From Methylovulum sp. (GTDB lineage Bacteria > Pseudomonadota > Gammaproteobacteria > Methylococcales > Methylomonadaceae): a stretch of DNA of 37,475 nucleotides. This document shows positions 1 through 9,024 of the stretch, in pieces (position 1 is the first letter of the stretch; every line of letters starts with the position of its first letter). Position numbers and translations under genes: made by a program. The stretch lies in assembly GCA_030653435.1 (NCBI GenBank), contig JAURZI010000136.1:1-37475 (forward strand), read 5' to 3'. Under the pieces are notes generated by a model. That model did no database searches. It saw nothing but the letters and a program-made list of their open reading frames with translations, and had not been told where the DNA came from.

Positions 1-211
1 GAGAGTGGACACTGGTGTGTCTGGCTTTCAATCTGAAGCGTCTTTGCGTCTTACGTTTAGTGTAAGGGAAAATAATGCCCAAAAAAGTGTAATCTTGGCC
101 GATTTGTATGATTTTTTTTATGTGTATTTTGAATCAGGACACGCATGAGCCTTAAGACCGACAGACTCCTAGTTATCAGCCCCCCCATTGTGCCCTGGCA
201 GAGAGAAGCCC
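1..211. other. Upstream intergenic region
   Basis: No convincing gene is visible. The first bases read GAG AGT GGA CAC ... TGA to about base 36 and could be the tail of a gene cut by the window edge, but this cannot be judged. A small hairpin CTTAC/GTAAG lies near 50-66. A C tract (181-186) lies just before the aspartyl protease gene. Confidence 0.3.
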
Positions 212-742
212 ATGCAAAAAATGATGCCGTTATTGTTGGTTACCGTTGCCCTAAGCCTGAATGCGCGGGGCGAGGGTATGATTTATAAATGTAAAAACCC
301 GCAAGATGAAACCGTTTATAAAAAATCGCCATGCGCTGATGCAGGGCAAACGGTCATTGCTTGGGAAGAGCCGAGGCGCGGACAACTAAAAACGAGTATC
401 AGACAAGCAAAAACCGGGCATTATTATGTAGAGGGTGCGGTTAATAACGGCACGACGTTTACGTTTGTCATTGATACCGGCGCATCCCGTGTTGCTTTGC
501 CCCAGTCGGTTGCCACAGCGGCAAAACTTGATTGTAAAGCCCATAGCCCGGCCCATACCGCGAACGGTCTGGTTAATGCCTGTTATGCGGTTGCGCCAAC
601 ACTTAAATTCGGGCCTTTTCAATTAGAAAATGTCGCCGTAATGGTTTTGCCGAATTTAGGGCAAGCGCTACTGGGCATGAATGTATTGGAGAAGTTTAAT
701 ATAGAGCAGGATCATGGTGAAATGCGTATTTCCGAACGTTGA
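212..742 (+). CDS. Exported retropepsin-like aspartyl protease with DUF4124-like N-terminus
   Basis: Predicted 176-residue periplasmic or exported protein. I take ATG 212 rather than the TTG at 188 because GAGAGAAG lies just upstream and the protein then begins with a hydrophobic signal peptide (MQKMMPLLLVTVALSLNA). After the signal comes a short region with two cysteines (IYKCKNP...YKKSPC) that resembles DUF4124. The C-terminal half has the aspartyl protease signature VIDTGAS (catalytic Asp about residue 88) and a later LLGMNVLEKF, the second conserved block of the clan AA retropepsin-like (TIGR02281) family. These enzymes are single-lobed and act as dimers. Substrate is unknown. The gene stands alone and converges on the chemoreceptor gene at 824. 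Family assignment is solid; proteolytic activity is inferred. Confidence 0.8.
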   Translation: MQKMMPLLLVTVALSLNARGEGMIYKCKNPQDETVYKKSPCADAGQTVIAWEEPRRGQLKTSIRQAKTGHYYVEGAVNNGTTFTFVIDTGASRVALPQSVATAAKLDCKAHSPAHTANGLVNACYAVAPTLKFGPFQLENVAVMVLPNLGQALLGMNVLEKFNIEQDHGEMRISER

Positions 743-748
743 TCCTAG

Positions 749-774
749 CCCTTGTTATTGCGCCATAACAGGGG
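749..774. terminator. Hairpin between convergent genes, followed by a G tract
   Basis: CCCTTGTTAT (749-758) pairs with ATAACAGGGG (765-774), with one G-T wobble and a six-base loop. It sits seven bases after the aspartyl protease stop and between two convergent genes, so it may end transcription. There is no T tract on either strand; instead the stem runs into ten Gs (771-780). A Rho-independent mechanism is therefore doubtful. Confidence 0.4.
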
Positions 775-823
775 GGGGGGCAAAGTGGGTATGCCGTCCC
801 GGCTGGGTTTGTACAGCAAGGCG

Positions 824-1690
824 CTAGAATTCTTCCCACTCATCCGCATCAGCGACCAATAATGCGGGCCTGACCCCTGGCGTTTTGCTTGGGCCTTTAT
901 AAGTTTCTATTTTGACCGGCGCTACTTTGGGTTTTGTGATGGCGATGGGCGCTCGTGCCGGGGTGGGATGGTCATCGACTTTAAATTGGTCGACTGTCGC
1001 CAGCAAACCTTGGGCTTGATCTTCCAATGATTCTGCGGCCGCTGCGGCCTGCTCTACCAGCGCGGCATTTTGTTGGGTGACGTCGTCCATTTGGCCTATG
1101 GCCTGGTTGACTTGCTGGATGCCGGATGTTTGTTCGATAGACGCCGCGGTAATCGCGTTCATGATGACCGTCACGCGGCGTATGGAGCCGACGATCTCTT
1201 CCATGGTCTGTCCGGCCTGTACGACCAGCTTGCTGCCATCCTCAACCTGCTCCACCGAATCATTGATCAAGCATTTAATTTCGCCCGCAGCGGCCGCGGC
1301 ACGCTGGGCAAGGTTGCGGACCTCACCGGCGACCACGGCAAATCCGCGGCCCTGCTCGCCGGCGCGGGCGGCTTCCACCGCTGCATTCAGGGCTAAGATA
1401 TTGGTCTGGAAGGCGATGCTGTCGATGACTGAGATGATGTCGACGATTTTCGTCGATGACGCATTGATCGAAGCCATGGTTGTGACCACTTTACCGACGA
1501 CGGCGACGCCTTTGTCGGCAATTTCGGCGGCGCTTCTGGCCAGTTGGTTGGCTTGTTTGGCATTTTCGCTGTTGGCTTGCACCGTGGAGGTCAGTTGTTC
1601 CATGCTGGCGGCCGTTTCTTCCAGGCTGGCGGCCTGTTCCTCGGTGCGGTGCGACAAGTCATTATTGCCTGAGGCGATTTCTTTGGCGGC
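824..1690 (-). repeat. Copy 1 of an 867-bp duplicated receptor block
   Basis: This block, coding for the signalling domain and tail of receptor A, matches 3165-4031 at a constant offset of 2341 bases with only scattered substitutions. The match ends abruptly after CTTTGGCGGC (1681-1690), where the two genes diverge. Confidence 0.9.
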
Positions 1691-3046
1691 GCCGGTTATG
1701 GTGTCGGTGGCATTTTTAATCTCCCCGACCAGACTCTTCAGATTTTCTCCAGTGAGGTTCATATTGGTAATGACTGCGCCAAATGTTCCGGGGTAATGCT
1801 TGCTGATGGCCTGGGTTAAGTCCCCTTCGGACAAAGCATTGGCGACACGTACGATATCATTAAGGCAATCCAGCGCATCCAGCGATTGGTTAATGTTATT
1901 TTTCAGCTGGGCAAAATCGCCCCGCCCTTCGGATGTGACCCGTTGGCTAATGTCCCCTTGGGCAACATGGCCCATCACTTGGCCAATATCACCCAGCATC
2001 ATTTGCATGGAGCTCATGGCGTCATCGACAGTCTGTTTGATGTCTCCTTCGACTTTATCATCAACCCGCTTGGTAAAATCTCCGGCATGCAAGGCTTTCA
2101 TAACATGGGTCAGTGCGGCCATTGTGAATTCAAGCTTGTCTATGCTAGCGTTAACGTTTGCTTTTAAACGCTGCAAATCCCCATGCGCCTCCGCTGTTAC
2201 CCGTGCCGTGAAATCGCCCTTGGCTACCGCGCCCATCACGGCATTGGTGTCGTCGAGCACAATTTGCAGGAAATCCATCATGCTGTTAAATGATGTATCG
2301 AGTTGCCCCAATTCATCTTGGCTTTCAATTTCAGCACGGATGCCAAAGTTCCCGGTATCGTGGATTTCTTGAGTGTTTTTGACCAGCGCGGCTAGCGGGT
2401 GTGCGATACGCCTGAACAGATACCACGCCAGCAAAATAAAAACGCCTATGGCTCCCGCCAAGATGGACAGGCTATTGATGCGGCTAGTGTCCACGCGGCC
2501 ATGCGATACCTCCAGTGCAGCATCGGCTTCATGCTGGATCAAGTCGGCCAGCTTTTCCATGTCAGCCTCCAGCACGTCAAAGGCGTGTCCAAAAGCATCC
2601 ATGGTGCCCGTTTCAATTTTACCGCCTTGAATTGCCGTTGCGATAACCGCTTCCGCTTGTTTATTATAGGCATTGACCAACGGGATTACCTTTTCAATCT
2701 GTTGGCTGACAGGCTGGCCCAGCTTGGCTTGAGCATTGTCGGCAATATTCCGGTTAAAGCGGGTGATGTGTTCGCCCAGTTCCTTTTGGATGTCCTGCAT
2801 TTTATCCGGTTGTCCGTCCCGGCTTGCCAATATAACGCCCAAGACATCGGCGCGGATGGCATCGTGCATCATGTCGGCATCCATCTGCATACGCACGGCC
2901 TGTCCGGTATTGGCAATAAAGAGCATGCCTTCGTTGAGTTTCTGGATATTCCGTAGGCCGACAAAAGAAAGCAGCAATAAGGCAGTTAAAACCAATAGCG
3001 TCATGCTAAGCAACAATTGTCTTACGGTTAGATGTATATTTAGCAT
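824..3046 (-). CDS. Methyl-accepting chemotaxis protein with poly-HAMP region and EWEEF tail (receptor A)
   Basis: Membrane chemoreceptor of 740 residues that would signal to CheA/CheW. TM1 lies at about residues 9-30, a periplasmic four-helix-type sensor at about 30-190, and TM2 (SILAGAIGVFILLAWYLF) just before a HAMP domain. Several further HAMP-like units follow, each with a GDF/GDI/GDL signature (GDFTARV, GDFTKRV, GDISQRV, GDLTQAI). The cytoplasmic signalling domain has the conserved tip [21 protein letters not shown] proline-rich linker ends in EWEEF, matching the xWxxF form of the CheR/CheB docking pentapeptide known from E. coli Tar and Tsr (NWETF). The last 867 bp are nearly identical to those of the next receptor. 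The ligand is unknown. The ribosome-binding site is weak. There is no cheW or cheA next to it. Confidence 0.93.
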   Translation of the reverse strand: MLNIHLTVRQLLLSMTLLVLTALLLLSFVGLRNIQKLNEGMLFIANTGQAVRMQMDADMMHDAIRADVLGVILASRDGQPDKMQDIQKELGEHITRFNRNIADNAQAKLGQPVSQQIEKVIPLVNAYNKQAEAVIATAIQGGKIETGTMDAFGHAFDVLEADMEKLADLIQHEADAALEVSHGRVDTSRINSLSILAGAIGVFILLAWYLFRRIAHPLAALVKNTQEIHDTGNFGIRAEIESQDELGQLDTSFNSMMDFLQIVLDDTNAVMGAVAKGDFTARVTAEAHGDLQRLKANVNASIDKLEFTMAALTHVMKALHAGDFTKRVDDKVEGDIKQTVDDAMSSMQMMLGDIGQVMGHVAQGDISQRVTSEGRGDFAQLKNNINQSLDALDCLNDIVRVANALSEGDLTQAISKHYPGTFGAVITNMNLTGENLKSLVGEIKNATDTITGAAKEIASGNNDLSHRTEEQAASLEETAASMEQLTSTVQANSENAKQANQLARSAAEIADKGVAVVGKVVTTMASINASSTKIVDIISVIDSIAFQTNILALNAAVEAARAGEQGRGFAVVAGEVRNLAQRAAAAAGEIKCLINDSVEQVEDGSKLVVQAGQTMEEIVGSIRRVTVIMNAITAASIEQTSGIQQVNQAIGQMDDVTQQNAALVEQAAAAAESLEDQAQGLLATVDQFKVDDHPTPARAPIAITKPKVAPVKIETYKGPSKTPGVRPALLVADADEWEEF

Positions 3047-3164
3047 GGCTATAGATTATTATTAGATGTGTGCACACGATATCTGCCGCAGGGGGGGAGG
3101 CAGCAACGGATTGGTGTTTGTTTTTTTAGACGGTACGAAGAGGGTTTAGCGGCCATAAGCAGCG

Positions 3165-4031
3165 CTAGAATTCTTCCCACTCATCTGCATCAGCGACCAA
3201 TAATGTGGGCCTGACCGCTGGTGTTTTGCTTGGGCCTTTATAAGTTTCTATTTTGACCGGCGCTACTTTGGGTTTTGTGATGGCGATGGGTGCACGGGCC
3301 GGGGTGGGATGGTCATCGACTTTAAATTGGTCGACTGTCACCAACAGGCTTTCCGCCTGGTCTTCCAACGATTCAGCCGCTGCGGCGGCCTGTTCCACCA
3401 ACGCGGCATTTTGTTGGGTGACGTCGTCCATCTGGGCGATGGCCTGGTTGACTTGCTGGATGCCGGACGTTTGTTCGATAGACGCCGCAGTAATCCCGTT
3501 CATGATGGCGGTCACATGGCGTATGGAGCCGACGATCTCCTCCATGGTATGCCCGGCCTGAACGACCAGCTTACTGCCATCCTCAACTTGTTCCACCGAA
3601 TCATTGATCAAGCTTTTAATTTCACCCGCAGCGGCTGCGGCACGCTGGGCAAGGTTGCGGACCTCGCCGGCGACCACGGCAAATCCGCGGCCCTGCTCGC
3701 CGGCACGGGCGGCTTCCACCGCTGCGTTCAGGGCTAAGATATTGGTCTGGAAGGCGATGCTGTCGATGACTGAGATGATGTCGACGATTTTCGTCGATGA
3801 CGCATTGATCGAAGCCATGGTCGTGACCACTTTACCGACGACGGTGACACCTTTGTCGGCAATTTCGGCGGCGCTCCTGGCCAGTTGGTTGGCTTGTTTG
3901 GCATTTTCGGTGTTGGCTTGCACCGTGGAGGTTAGCTGTTCCATGCTGGCAGCCGTTTCTTCCAGGCTGGCGGCCTGTTCTTCGGTGCGGTGCGACAAGT
4001 CATTATTGCCTGAGGCGATTTCTTTGGCGGC
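3165..4031 (-). repeat. Copy 2 of an 867-bp duplicated receptor block
   Basis: Second copy of the block at 824-1690, in the same orientation. As a direct repeat it could support recombination that deletes or swaps the roughly 2.3 kb carrying one receptor's sensor region. Confidence 0.9.
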
Positions 4032-5399
4032 CGTGTTGATCGTGTGGGTCGCGGCCTTAATGTCGCTCACCAAGCTTTTGAGGTGTTCCCCGGTTGCGTT
4101 GACACCTTCGATGACTTCGCCGAAGGTGCCCGGATAGTTTTTATCTATGGTTTGGGTCATATCGCCCCTGGCCATCGCGTTAGTGACACTCAGTATATCT
4201 TTGAAGCCGATATCGCAGGTTTCTATCAGGCTATTAAAATCGGTCAAGATGTCTTTAAACATAAACTCGAAACGGGAGGTATCGGCCCGCTTGGAAAAAT
4301 CACCTTGGGCGCCGGCAGCAGCCAGCATATCGATTTCATTGCTAACCGCAAACAGGGTATTTTTAACATTGTCGATAGAGTCTGTGATTTTCGCTTTATC
4401 ACCGGGCAGGCGTGCCATATCCAGCGTAAAATCACCTTTGGCATATTGAGAGATAATTTCCACCACCTGCATTTTCACATCAATATGCGACCTGACCAGT
4501 GTGTTGATGTCGCGGGCCATTCTGCCATAAGTGCCGGGGTATTTCGTGGCGTCTATCTCCTCCCAGATCCAGCCTTCTGCGTGCTTGTTTGACATCACTG
4601 CCAACGCGGCGACAAACGCGTTGATCGATGTTTGTATGGTCTTAATTGCATACAACAGGCTGCTGTTATCGCCATCGTCCAGTTTGATATCCCGGCTAAA
4701 ATCGCCTTTGGCTATTTCTTTGGCGATGCCTTTTGCATAATAGGGGTCTATGCCCAGTTGTTTGTAGAGGTAGTTAGTCAAATAGTAGGCGATGCCCAGG
4801 CTTAGCATAATCAATAGGATGGAGATGACGGCCATGACGTTGGTTGCTTGATCAGTGGTCTTGCCCAGTTCGGCGGTTGTTTGCAGCTCTTTACTTACCG
4901 CACCGCTCTTAAGCTTTTTCATCAGTCCCGCCAAGTCCAGCGATGCCGCATCAAAATCTTCCATGATCACATTACCGGCCTCCAGACCCTGGCCGATGTA
5001 GGTTGCCGCCATGCGCTTGCCCTGGCTATAAAACCGCTCAAAAGCGGCGTCTATTTTAGCGAATTCGGCTTGTTGTACAGGATTCACCGAGTCCAGCGCA
5101 AGCAATCTGGCCATGTTCTTTTTAAAATCAATAGCCGCTTCTTCGGCATCCTTGTAGCCTTCGGGATCGTGGGTGGCCGACACATCGGTCAAAAACTGCT
5201 GGATTTGTATCACATCGACCATCATGGCCTCAGTCGTCATGGCAAAAGGCATAATCGTATTGTTTAATTCGGCCATGTCCTGTTTGGACTTTGAAAATTG
5301 AACCAGGCTCACTGCAATAATCATCGCCATCATCACGATGAGGCTAAAAAATCCCAGCAGGATGCGGGTTTTAAAACTGACAAATAAATTCTTGAACAT
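3165..5399 (-). CDS. Methyl-accepting chemotaxis protein with EWEEF tail (receptor B)
   Basis: Chemoreceptor of 744 residues. TM1 ([20 protein letters not shown]) is followed by a periplasmic sensor of about 150 residues, TM2 ([20 protein letters not shown]), and a long HAMP-like region that includes [19 protein letters not shown] and repeated KGDF/QGDF/RGDM units. The signalling domain has [20 protein letters not shown] at its tip. The tail ends in the same EWEEF pentapeptide as receptor A. From the final codon back to about base 4031 the DNA matches receptor A without indels; upstream of that the two genes are unrelated in detail. The two receptors thus present different sensors on one shared output domain. 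They lie in tandem on the minus strand with about 118 bp between them. No clear Shine-Dalgarno is visible. Confidence 0.93.
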   Translation of the reverse strand: MFKNLFVSFKTRILLGFFSLIVMMAMIIAVSLVQFSKSKQDMAELNNTIMPFAMTTEAMMVDVIQIQQFLTDVSATHDPEGYKDAEEAAIDFKKNMARLLALDSVNPVQQAEFAKIDAAFERFYSQGKRMAATYIGQGLEAGNVIMEDFDAASLDLAGLMKKLKSGAVSKELQTTAELGKTTDQATNVMAVISILLIMLSLGIAYYLTNYLYKQLGIDPYYAKGIAKEIAKGDFSRDIKLDDGDNSSLLYAIKTIQTSINAFVAALAVMSNKHAEGWIWEEIDATKYPGTYGRMARDINTLVRSHIDVKMQVVEIISQYAKGDFTLDMARLPGDKAKITDSIDNVKNTLFAVSNEIDMLAAAGAQGDFSKRADTSRFEFMFKDILTDFNSLIETCDIGFKDILSVTNAMARGDMTQTIDKNYPGTFGEVIEGVNATGEHLKSLVSDIKAATHTINTAAKEIASGNNDLSHRTEEQAASLEETAASMEQLTSTVQANTENAKQANQLARSAAEIADKGVTVVGKVVTTMASINASSTKIVDIISVIDSIAFQTNILALNAAVEAARAGEQGRGFAVVAGEVRNLAQRAAAAAGEIKSLINDSVEQVEDGSKLVVQAGHTMEEIVGSIRHVTAIMNGITAASIEQTSGIQQVNQAIAQMDDVTQQNAALVEQAAAAAESLEDQAESLLVTVDQFKVDDHPTPARAPIAITKPKVAPVKIETYKGPSKTPAVRPTLLVADADEWEEF

Positions 5400-5475
5400 A
5401 AGGGTAAACAGGGTCGGGGTTTATAGTTATTTTTGATAAAGAGGCCGTTAGGCTAGCGGCGGCCCCCTCTATCCA

Positions 5476-6045
5476 TTATTTATTTTGCAATTGTTTGACG
5501 GCCTGTTCCAATCGTGCAAGCAATTCAGGTTGATGGCTTGCTATGTACTCGTCGCTTTTTAATTGCTGGACGTGCTGGTTGATGTCGGCAATAGCTTCAT
5601 TTTGCCGATCCCGGCGCTTACGCAACTTGTCCACCATCGTCGTAAAGGCTTGCGCCAAATCATGGAGTTGGTCATTCTCGCGTAGCGAACTGATAACGTC
5701 CAGCTCACCATTGCCGACATGCTCGCAAAGCGTTTCAAAGCGATACAGCGGGCCGGCGATTTTATGCGTCGCGTACAACACCACATAAATAGTCAGTATG
5801 CCGGTGACAACCACGGCAACCACATTGCCTATCAATATCGACAAACCCAAACGCTGACCGGCATTGGCAATACTGACGTGGGCGGCTTGGGACTGGGCCT
5901 GCAAGTCGCTGCCGGTAAGCCAATAGATGAGTAATGCCGAGCATAGGCCAGACAGCAGGATTAACAGGAATACCCCGGCGATAAAGCGCCCTTGAAAAGC
6001 TTTTTTAATGAATACTTGATGGCGTTTAGGGGAGATGCTGGACAT
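5476..6045 (-). CDS. Membrane-anchored HAMP-domain protein
   Basis: Protein of 189 residues with two membrane helices (about 22-42 and 70-92, the second GNVVAVVVTGILTIYVVLY) around a short periplasmic segment of about 25 residues. A HAMP-like segment follows (THKIAGPLYRFETLCEHVGNGEL...), then a C-terminal coiled coil. No kinase, cyclase or MCP output domain is present, so it is a HAMP stub that must work through a partner. Its ATG overlaps the cytochrome stop by one base (TAATG), so it is the last gene of a translationally coupled three-gene operon with the barrel and tetrahaem cytochrome. I infer a role in assembling or sensing that redox module; the actual function is unknown. Confidence 0.75.
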   Translation of the reverse strand: MSSISPKRHQVFIKKAFQGRFIAGVFLLILLSGLCSALLIYWLTGSDLQAQSQAAHVSIANAGQRLGLSILIGNVVAVVVTGILTIYVVLYATHKIAGPLYRFETLCEHVGNGELDVISSLRENDQLHDLAQAFTTMVDKLRKRRDRQNEAIADINQHVQQLKSDEYIASHQPELLARLEQAVKQLQNK

Positions 6046-6593
6046 TATTGGGAACCTTCATTGACTTTGTGGCAAATTAAACACAGTTCGCCATCGACAT
6101 TGCTACGGCGGAGTAAAAAGCTTTTGTGCAGGCGTTCGTCATCCATTAGTTTGTCCATAAAACTAAAGCTGGCTTGTGGCCTGTCACTCGCTAAACTGCC
6201 ATGTGTGTAATGGCAGGTTAAGCAGGTAATATCATTTTTTTCGCCCAGTTGCAAATCCGCCGGCACCGGAAAATCAATCTTGAGGCCGACCTTATGACCA
6301 TTCTCAGGATCATGGCAGGATGAGCACATCGCGACGGCATCCTGGCTGAACGCTTCGGGATCCATGGCGTTATTTTTGGTCAGCAATAACTCATCATCAT
6401 CGATATCGAAGGCCGGATCTTCAATATGGCAGCTTTTACACAGCGATTGAGGCGTGTCGTTGGCAACGATATGCGGGTTGTCGGCTTCGGCGTGGGCAAC
6501 ACCTATAGTCAACAACAGTAATAACAAGCTCAGCAAACGGTTGAGGCGGGTCTTGGTGCCGTTAAAGGCTGGGTTAAGGGCAAGGGTTTCCAT
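6045..6593 (-). CDS. Periplasmic tetrahaem c-type cytochrome
   Basis: Protein of 182 residues with four haem c attachment motifs: CKSCH (52-56), CSSCH (90-94), CLTCH (124-128) and CLICH (171-175). A leucine-rich signal peptide (RLLSLLLLLLTIGVAHA) sends it to the periplasm. I start it at the ATG at 6593, one codon after an in-frame TTG, because this gives a TGATG overlap with the upstream barrel gene. Extra histidines (for example in DPENGH and HYTHG) are possible distal ligands. It resembles small multihaem cytochromes of the c3/c7/NapC-NrfH-like group only in motif content. It probably carries electrons in the periplasm; partners and direction are not visible beyond the operon with the barrel and HAMP protein. 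Confidence 0.85.
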   Translation of the reverse strand: METLALNPAFNGTKTRLNRLLSLLLLLLTIGVAHAEADNPHIVANDTPQSLCKSCHIEDPAFDIDDDELLLTKNNAMDPEAFSQDAVAMCSSCHDPENGHKVGLKIDFPVPADLQLGEKNDITCLTCHYTHGSLASDRPQASFSFMDKLMDDERLHKSFLLRRSNVDGELCLICHKVNEGSQ

Positions 6594-8110
6594 CAAAAAG
6601 CCACAACCATTTGGGCAATGCCCAGTTTGCGGTCAAAATAATGTTCCTGGGTTGATGTCCCTAAAGAATCGGTATATTCAAATTTAATTTTCATGTACTC
6701 ATTCATCGTGTAATTAAAGCCCACGGTTAACAGCGAAACATTATTGACGGCGACCAGACTACCGTCGAAATCGGTGCTCACCTTATGCTGGGGTTGCCAG
6801 CGACCATAGCGGATAAAAGCGAATATCGGCTGCTTGACGATGGTTTTAAGGTCGGTGATCAAAGTGGTGTGATAGCCCAATTCATTGGGATGCCCATAGT
6901 CAACGGCCGGACTGATGCCGTCATCGACGATAAAATGATTTTGCGCCTGTAACCACATCAACTCGCTTTGTAACCTGAAGATGCTATAACCGAAGCTTAA
7001 ATCAGCGCCATACACCAGATTTCGGGTGTTATTGTCGTAATCCAGGTCGCTGAGATGAGATATGCCCAGCTCTATACCTTCGGGATTGGCGTTGTGTGAA
7101 CGGTAGGTGTTGTCGCCCAGCGTTACCCCCAAACGCCCGCCGAGGGACGTGCCGTCATTGGCATACATGGCATCCGTCCAGAATACCGAATAATTAAATA
7201 ATTTCCAGGATCCATAAGAACGCATGCCGTCCCCGTTATAGCCGCCGAACTGCATGCGCGAGGTGGTGATGGGCGCGGTAATCGTGACGCGGTCTTTGTT
7301 GGCGTAATTTTGATAATCGGTGGAGAACGGCAAATCGAAACGCCCGGCCTGGATATGGAAGCCTTGGTTGTTAAATATCCGGCCTCTGGGCGGAAGGCTG
7401 TGGTCGAACCGATGGTAATCTATAAACGCGACGGCAAAACCCGCAGGCCCAGCGCCTATGCCGCCAGGTCCGCTACTACCGCAGGATACCGCAACCGGCG
7501 CCGATGGAAAACTGGCCGCATCAATCCCGGATGAATTACCGCACAGCACTAAAGCGGTACTGGCGGCAAAATTGTCGGAATAATCGTATTCAAGATCCAA
7601 TTCAATTGAACCCACACTAAAGGTCTGGTTGCTTGAATTATCGGTTTTTGCATTGACATCGAAAAAGCCGTTGAGCTTGAGGCCATTTTCCTGGGCGGTT
7701 TCTTTAAGTTCCTCAACTTCAGTGCTTAAATTAACCAGCTTATCGAGGATGGTCGCTGTTTTTTTATCTTTTGGGGGTTCCAACAGCGTTGCAGAATCTG
7801 GCTTTGCTGTGCTGGTGTTATTGGCGTTAAGCGCTATGGGCTTAACCGGTGTGTCGTTTTTAGCCGGAATAATGGGTACTGATGCAAGCGCTGTCGGGGG
7901 TGCGGATTGCTCAAGTTGCTGGATACGCGCTTCCAGTTTTTTAATTTGCTGGTCTTTCTCTTGCAATAAAGACGCTACGATGCTGCGGATATGCTCGTCG
8001 GTCACTACCGTGTCGGCCAGTGCGGCCTGATTGACCAGGGCAAGGCTAAGCAGCAACAGTAGTTTTTTGCAGATACCATAGCGTTTGTGCTTGCTTAAGT
8101 TGTCAGTCAT
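6593..8110 (-). CDS. Outer-membrane beta-barrel (porin-like) protein with N-terminal coiled coil
   Basis: Protein of 505 residues with a signal peptide (KKLLLLLSLALVNQAALA), a coiled coil soon after (EKDQQIKKLEARIQQLEQ), a proline/threonine/lysine linker, then a region of alternating polar and aromatic residues typical of beta-strands (for example LNGFFDVNAKT, IDYHRFDHSLPP, FHIQAGRFDLPFS, YMKIKFEYTDSLG). It ends in phenylalanine (AQMVVAF), the usual outer-membrane barrel terminus. A coiled coil before a barrel is seen in trimeric porins and in some porin-cytochrome partners. It is first in an operon with a tetrahaem cytochrome and a HAMP membrane protein, so it may form an outer-membrane conduit or bind the cytochrome. 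The exact family is not recognised; barrel assignment is fairly sure, cargo is not. Confidence 0.75.
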   Translation of the reverse strand: MTDNLSKHKRYGICKKLLLLLSLALVNQAALADTVVTDEHIRSIVASLLQEKDQQIKKLEARIQQLEQSAPPTALASVPIIPAKNDTPVKPIALNANNTSTAKPDSATLLEPPKDKKTATILDKLVNLSTEVEELKETAQENGLKLNGFFDVNAKTDNSSNQTFSVGSIELDLEYDYSDNFAASTALVLCGNSSGIDAASFPSAPVAVSCGSSGPGGIGAGPAGFAVAFIDYHRFDHSLPPRGRIFNNQGFHIQAGRFDLPFSTDYQNYANKDRVTITAPITTSRMQFGGYNGDGMRSYGSWKLFNYSVFWTDAMYANDGTSLGGRLGVTLGDNTYRSHNANPEGIELGISHLSDLDYDNNTRNLVYGADLSFGYSIFRLQSELMWLQAQNHFIVDDGISPAVDYGHPNELGYHTTLITDLKTIVKQPIFAFIRYGRWQPQHKVSTDFDGSLVAVNNVSLLTVGFNYTMNEYMKIKFEYTDSLGTSTQEHYFDRKLGIAQMVVAF

Positions 8111-8448
8111 TACGATAACTCACTGATAAAGGCCAAAGTAAAGACCAATCCGGATAATGTCTGATCGTTGCCTAACAAACAAGTCCCATGTCTTGAAGGT
8201 TAAAGTGACGAAAACACGAAATATGGTTATCCTATCAGTTTGCTAGGAAATTACAACAGTTATTTGTAGCATACTCGAAACATAACGCCTTAAATAAGCG
8301 GCTTATGTGCCAGGGCAGGGATTGTGGTTTTTTCTGGTATCGATTACCCGGACAGTTTAAAAAGTGCGCGATGCGTACCGGGCTTCCGCAACGTGCCGGT
8401 TAGGGACGGCTTAAATACGCTGAGCGTGGGGCAGGACAATACGAGGCG
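8111..8448. other. Intergenic region with a REP-like half-site
   Basis: These 338 bases hold no gene I can support. They include the likely promoter region of the barrel operon on the minus strand, though no clean -35/-10 pair is visible. They also hold TGCGCGATGCGTAC (8365-8378), which differs by one base from the palindrome arm at 12001-12014, followed by ACCGG/CCGGT arms (8377-8400). Confidence 0.4.
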
Positions 8449-9024
8449 TTAACGGTAACGAATCCGTGAATTGCCGACCCATTCGTCCCAACTGTTGTCA
8501 TAATTATCGTAATGGATTTTAACTTTATGCTCGGCTAACTGGATTACGGTGGCCGGATACCAGTTGCTTTTCCAAAGCACCATCACGGCATCACCCAACC
8601 GGTAAGGCAGTTTTGTCCCTGACTGATGTCGGTTGTCAGGTATGGGGTTTTGCTGTCCCTGAAAACCAGGCGCCTGATTATAGGATTGTTGGTCCGTAGT
8701 GACGTCCCACATTTGCTTTTGTTCATTCCAGGTCAGGCGGTACACCCCACCGGTGCCTACGGTGTATTCGTTATAACCACGGGTCGGCGTCCCTATCCTG
8801 ATTTTGCCGCTAGGCATGCCGGAATTTATCGTGAACGATTTTAGTTGGTGTGGGTTGACTGCTTGGTTGCGCCAAGTTCCCCGGCCAGGGTCTAAGGTTT
8901 CAAAAGACAATGGCGTCGAGGTGTCATTATAAATGGAGTAAGAGGGCTGTTGGGCTACGATGGGTGTGGAAACAAAACCGGCTATGCAGGCCAGCCAGAT
9001 AAGCAGATATTTTTTTATAAGCAT
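8449..9024 (-). CDS. Secreted protein with C-terminal Tudor-knot/chromo-like domain
   Basis: Protein of 191 residues with a signal peptide (YLLIWLACIAGFVSTPIVAQ), so it is exported. The first domain (about 27-115) is beta-rich and contains SYSIYNDTSTPLSFETLDPG and TVGTGGVYRLTWN, suggesting an immunoglobulin-like or beta-sandwich fold. After a Gln/Pro-rich linker the last 50 residues contain VMVLWKSNWYPATVIQ, then VKIHYDNYDNSWDEWV and RIRYR. This pattern of W-Y/P-A-x-V, then I-H-Y-x-x-Y/W and D-E-W, is that of Tudor-knot/MBT-like chromatin-reader folds, here outside the cytoplasm. It is monocistronic on the minus strand with no informative neighbours. Binding partner and function are unknown. 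Confidence 0.7.
   Translation of the reverse strand: MLIKKYLLIWLACIAGFVSTPIVAQQPSYSIYNDTSTPLSFETLDPGRGTWRNQAVNPHQLKSFTINSGMPSGKIRIGTPTRGYNEYTVGTGGVYRLTWNEQKQMWDVTTDQQSYNQAPGFQGQQNPIPDNRHQSGTKLPYRLGDAVMVLWKSNWYPATVIQLAEHKVKIHYDNYDNSWDEWVGNSRIRYR

Noticed and set aside
1077-1796. A 239-residue plus-strand open frame inside receptor A, and similar frames inside receptor B
   Set aside because: It is the antisense of the well-supported receptor gene, has a compositionally odd product, and simply mirrors the low stop density of that GC-rich coding region.
3047-3164. FliA (sigma-28) type promoter upstream of the receptor genes
   Set aside because: A TAAA word was found but the spacing and the GCCGATAA half were not, so no flagellar-type promoter is supported.
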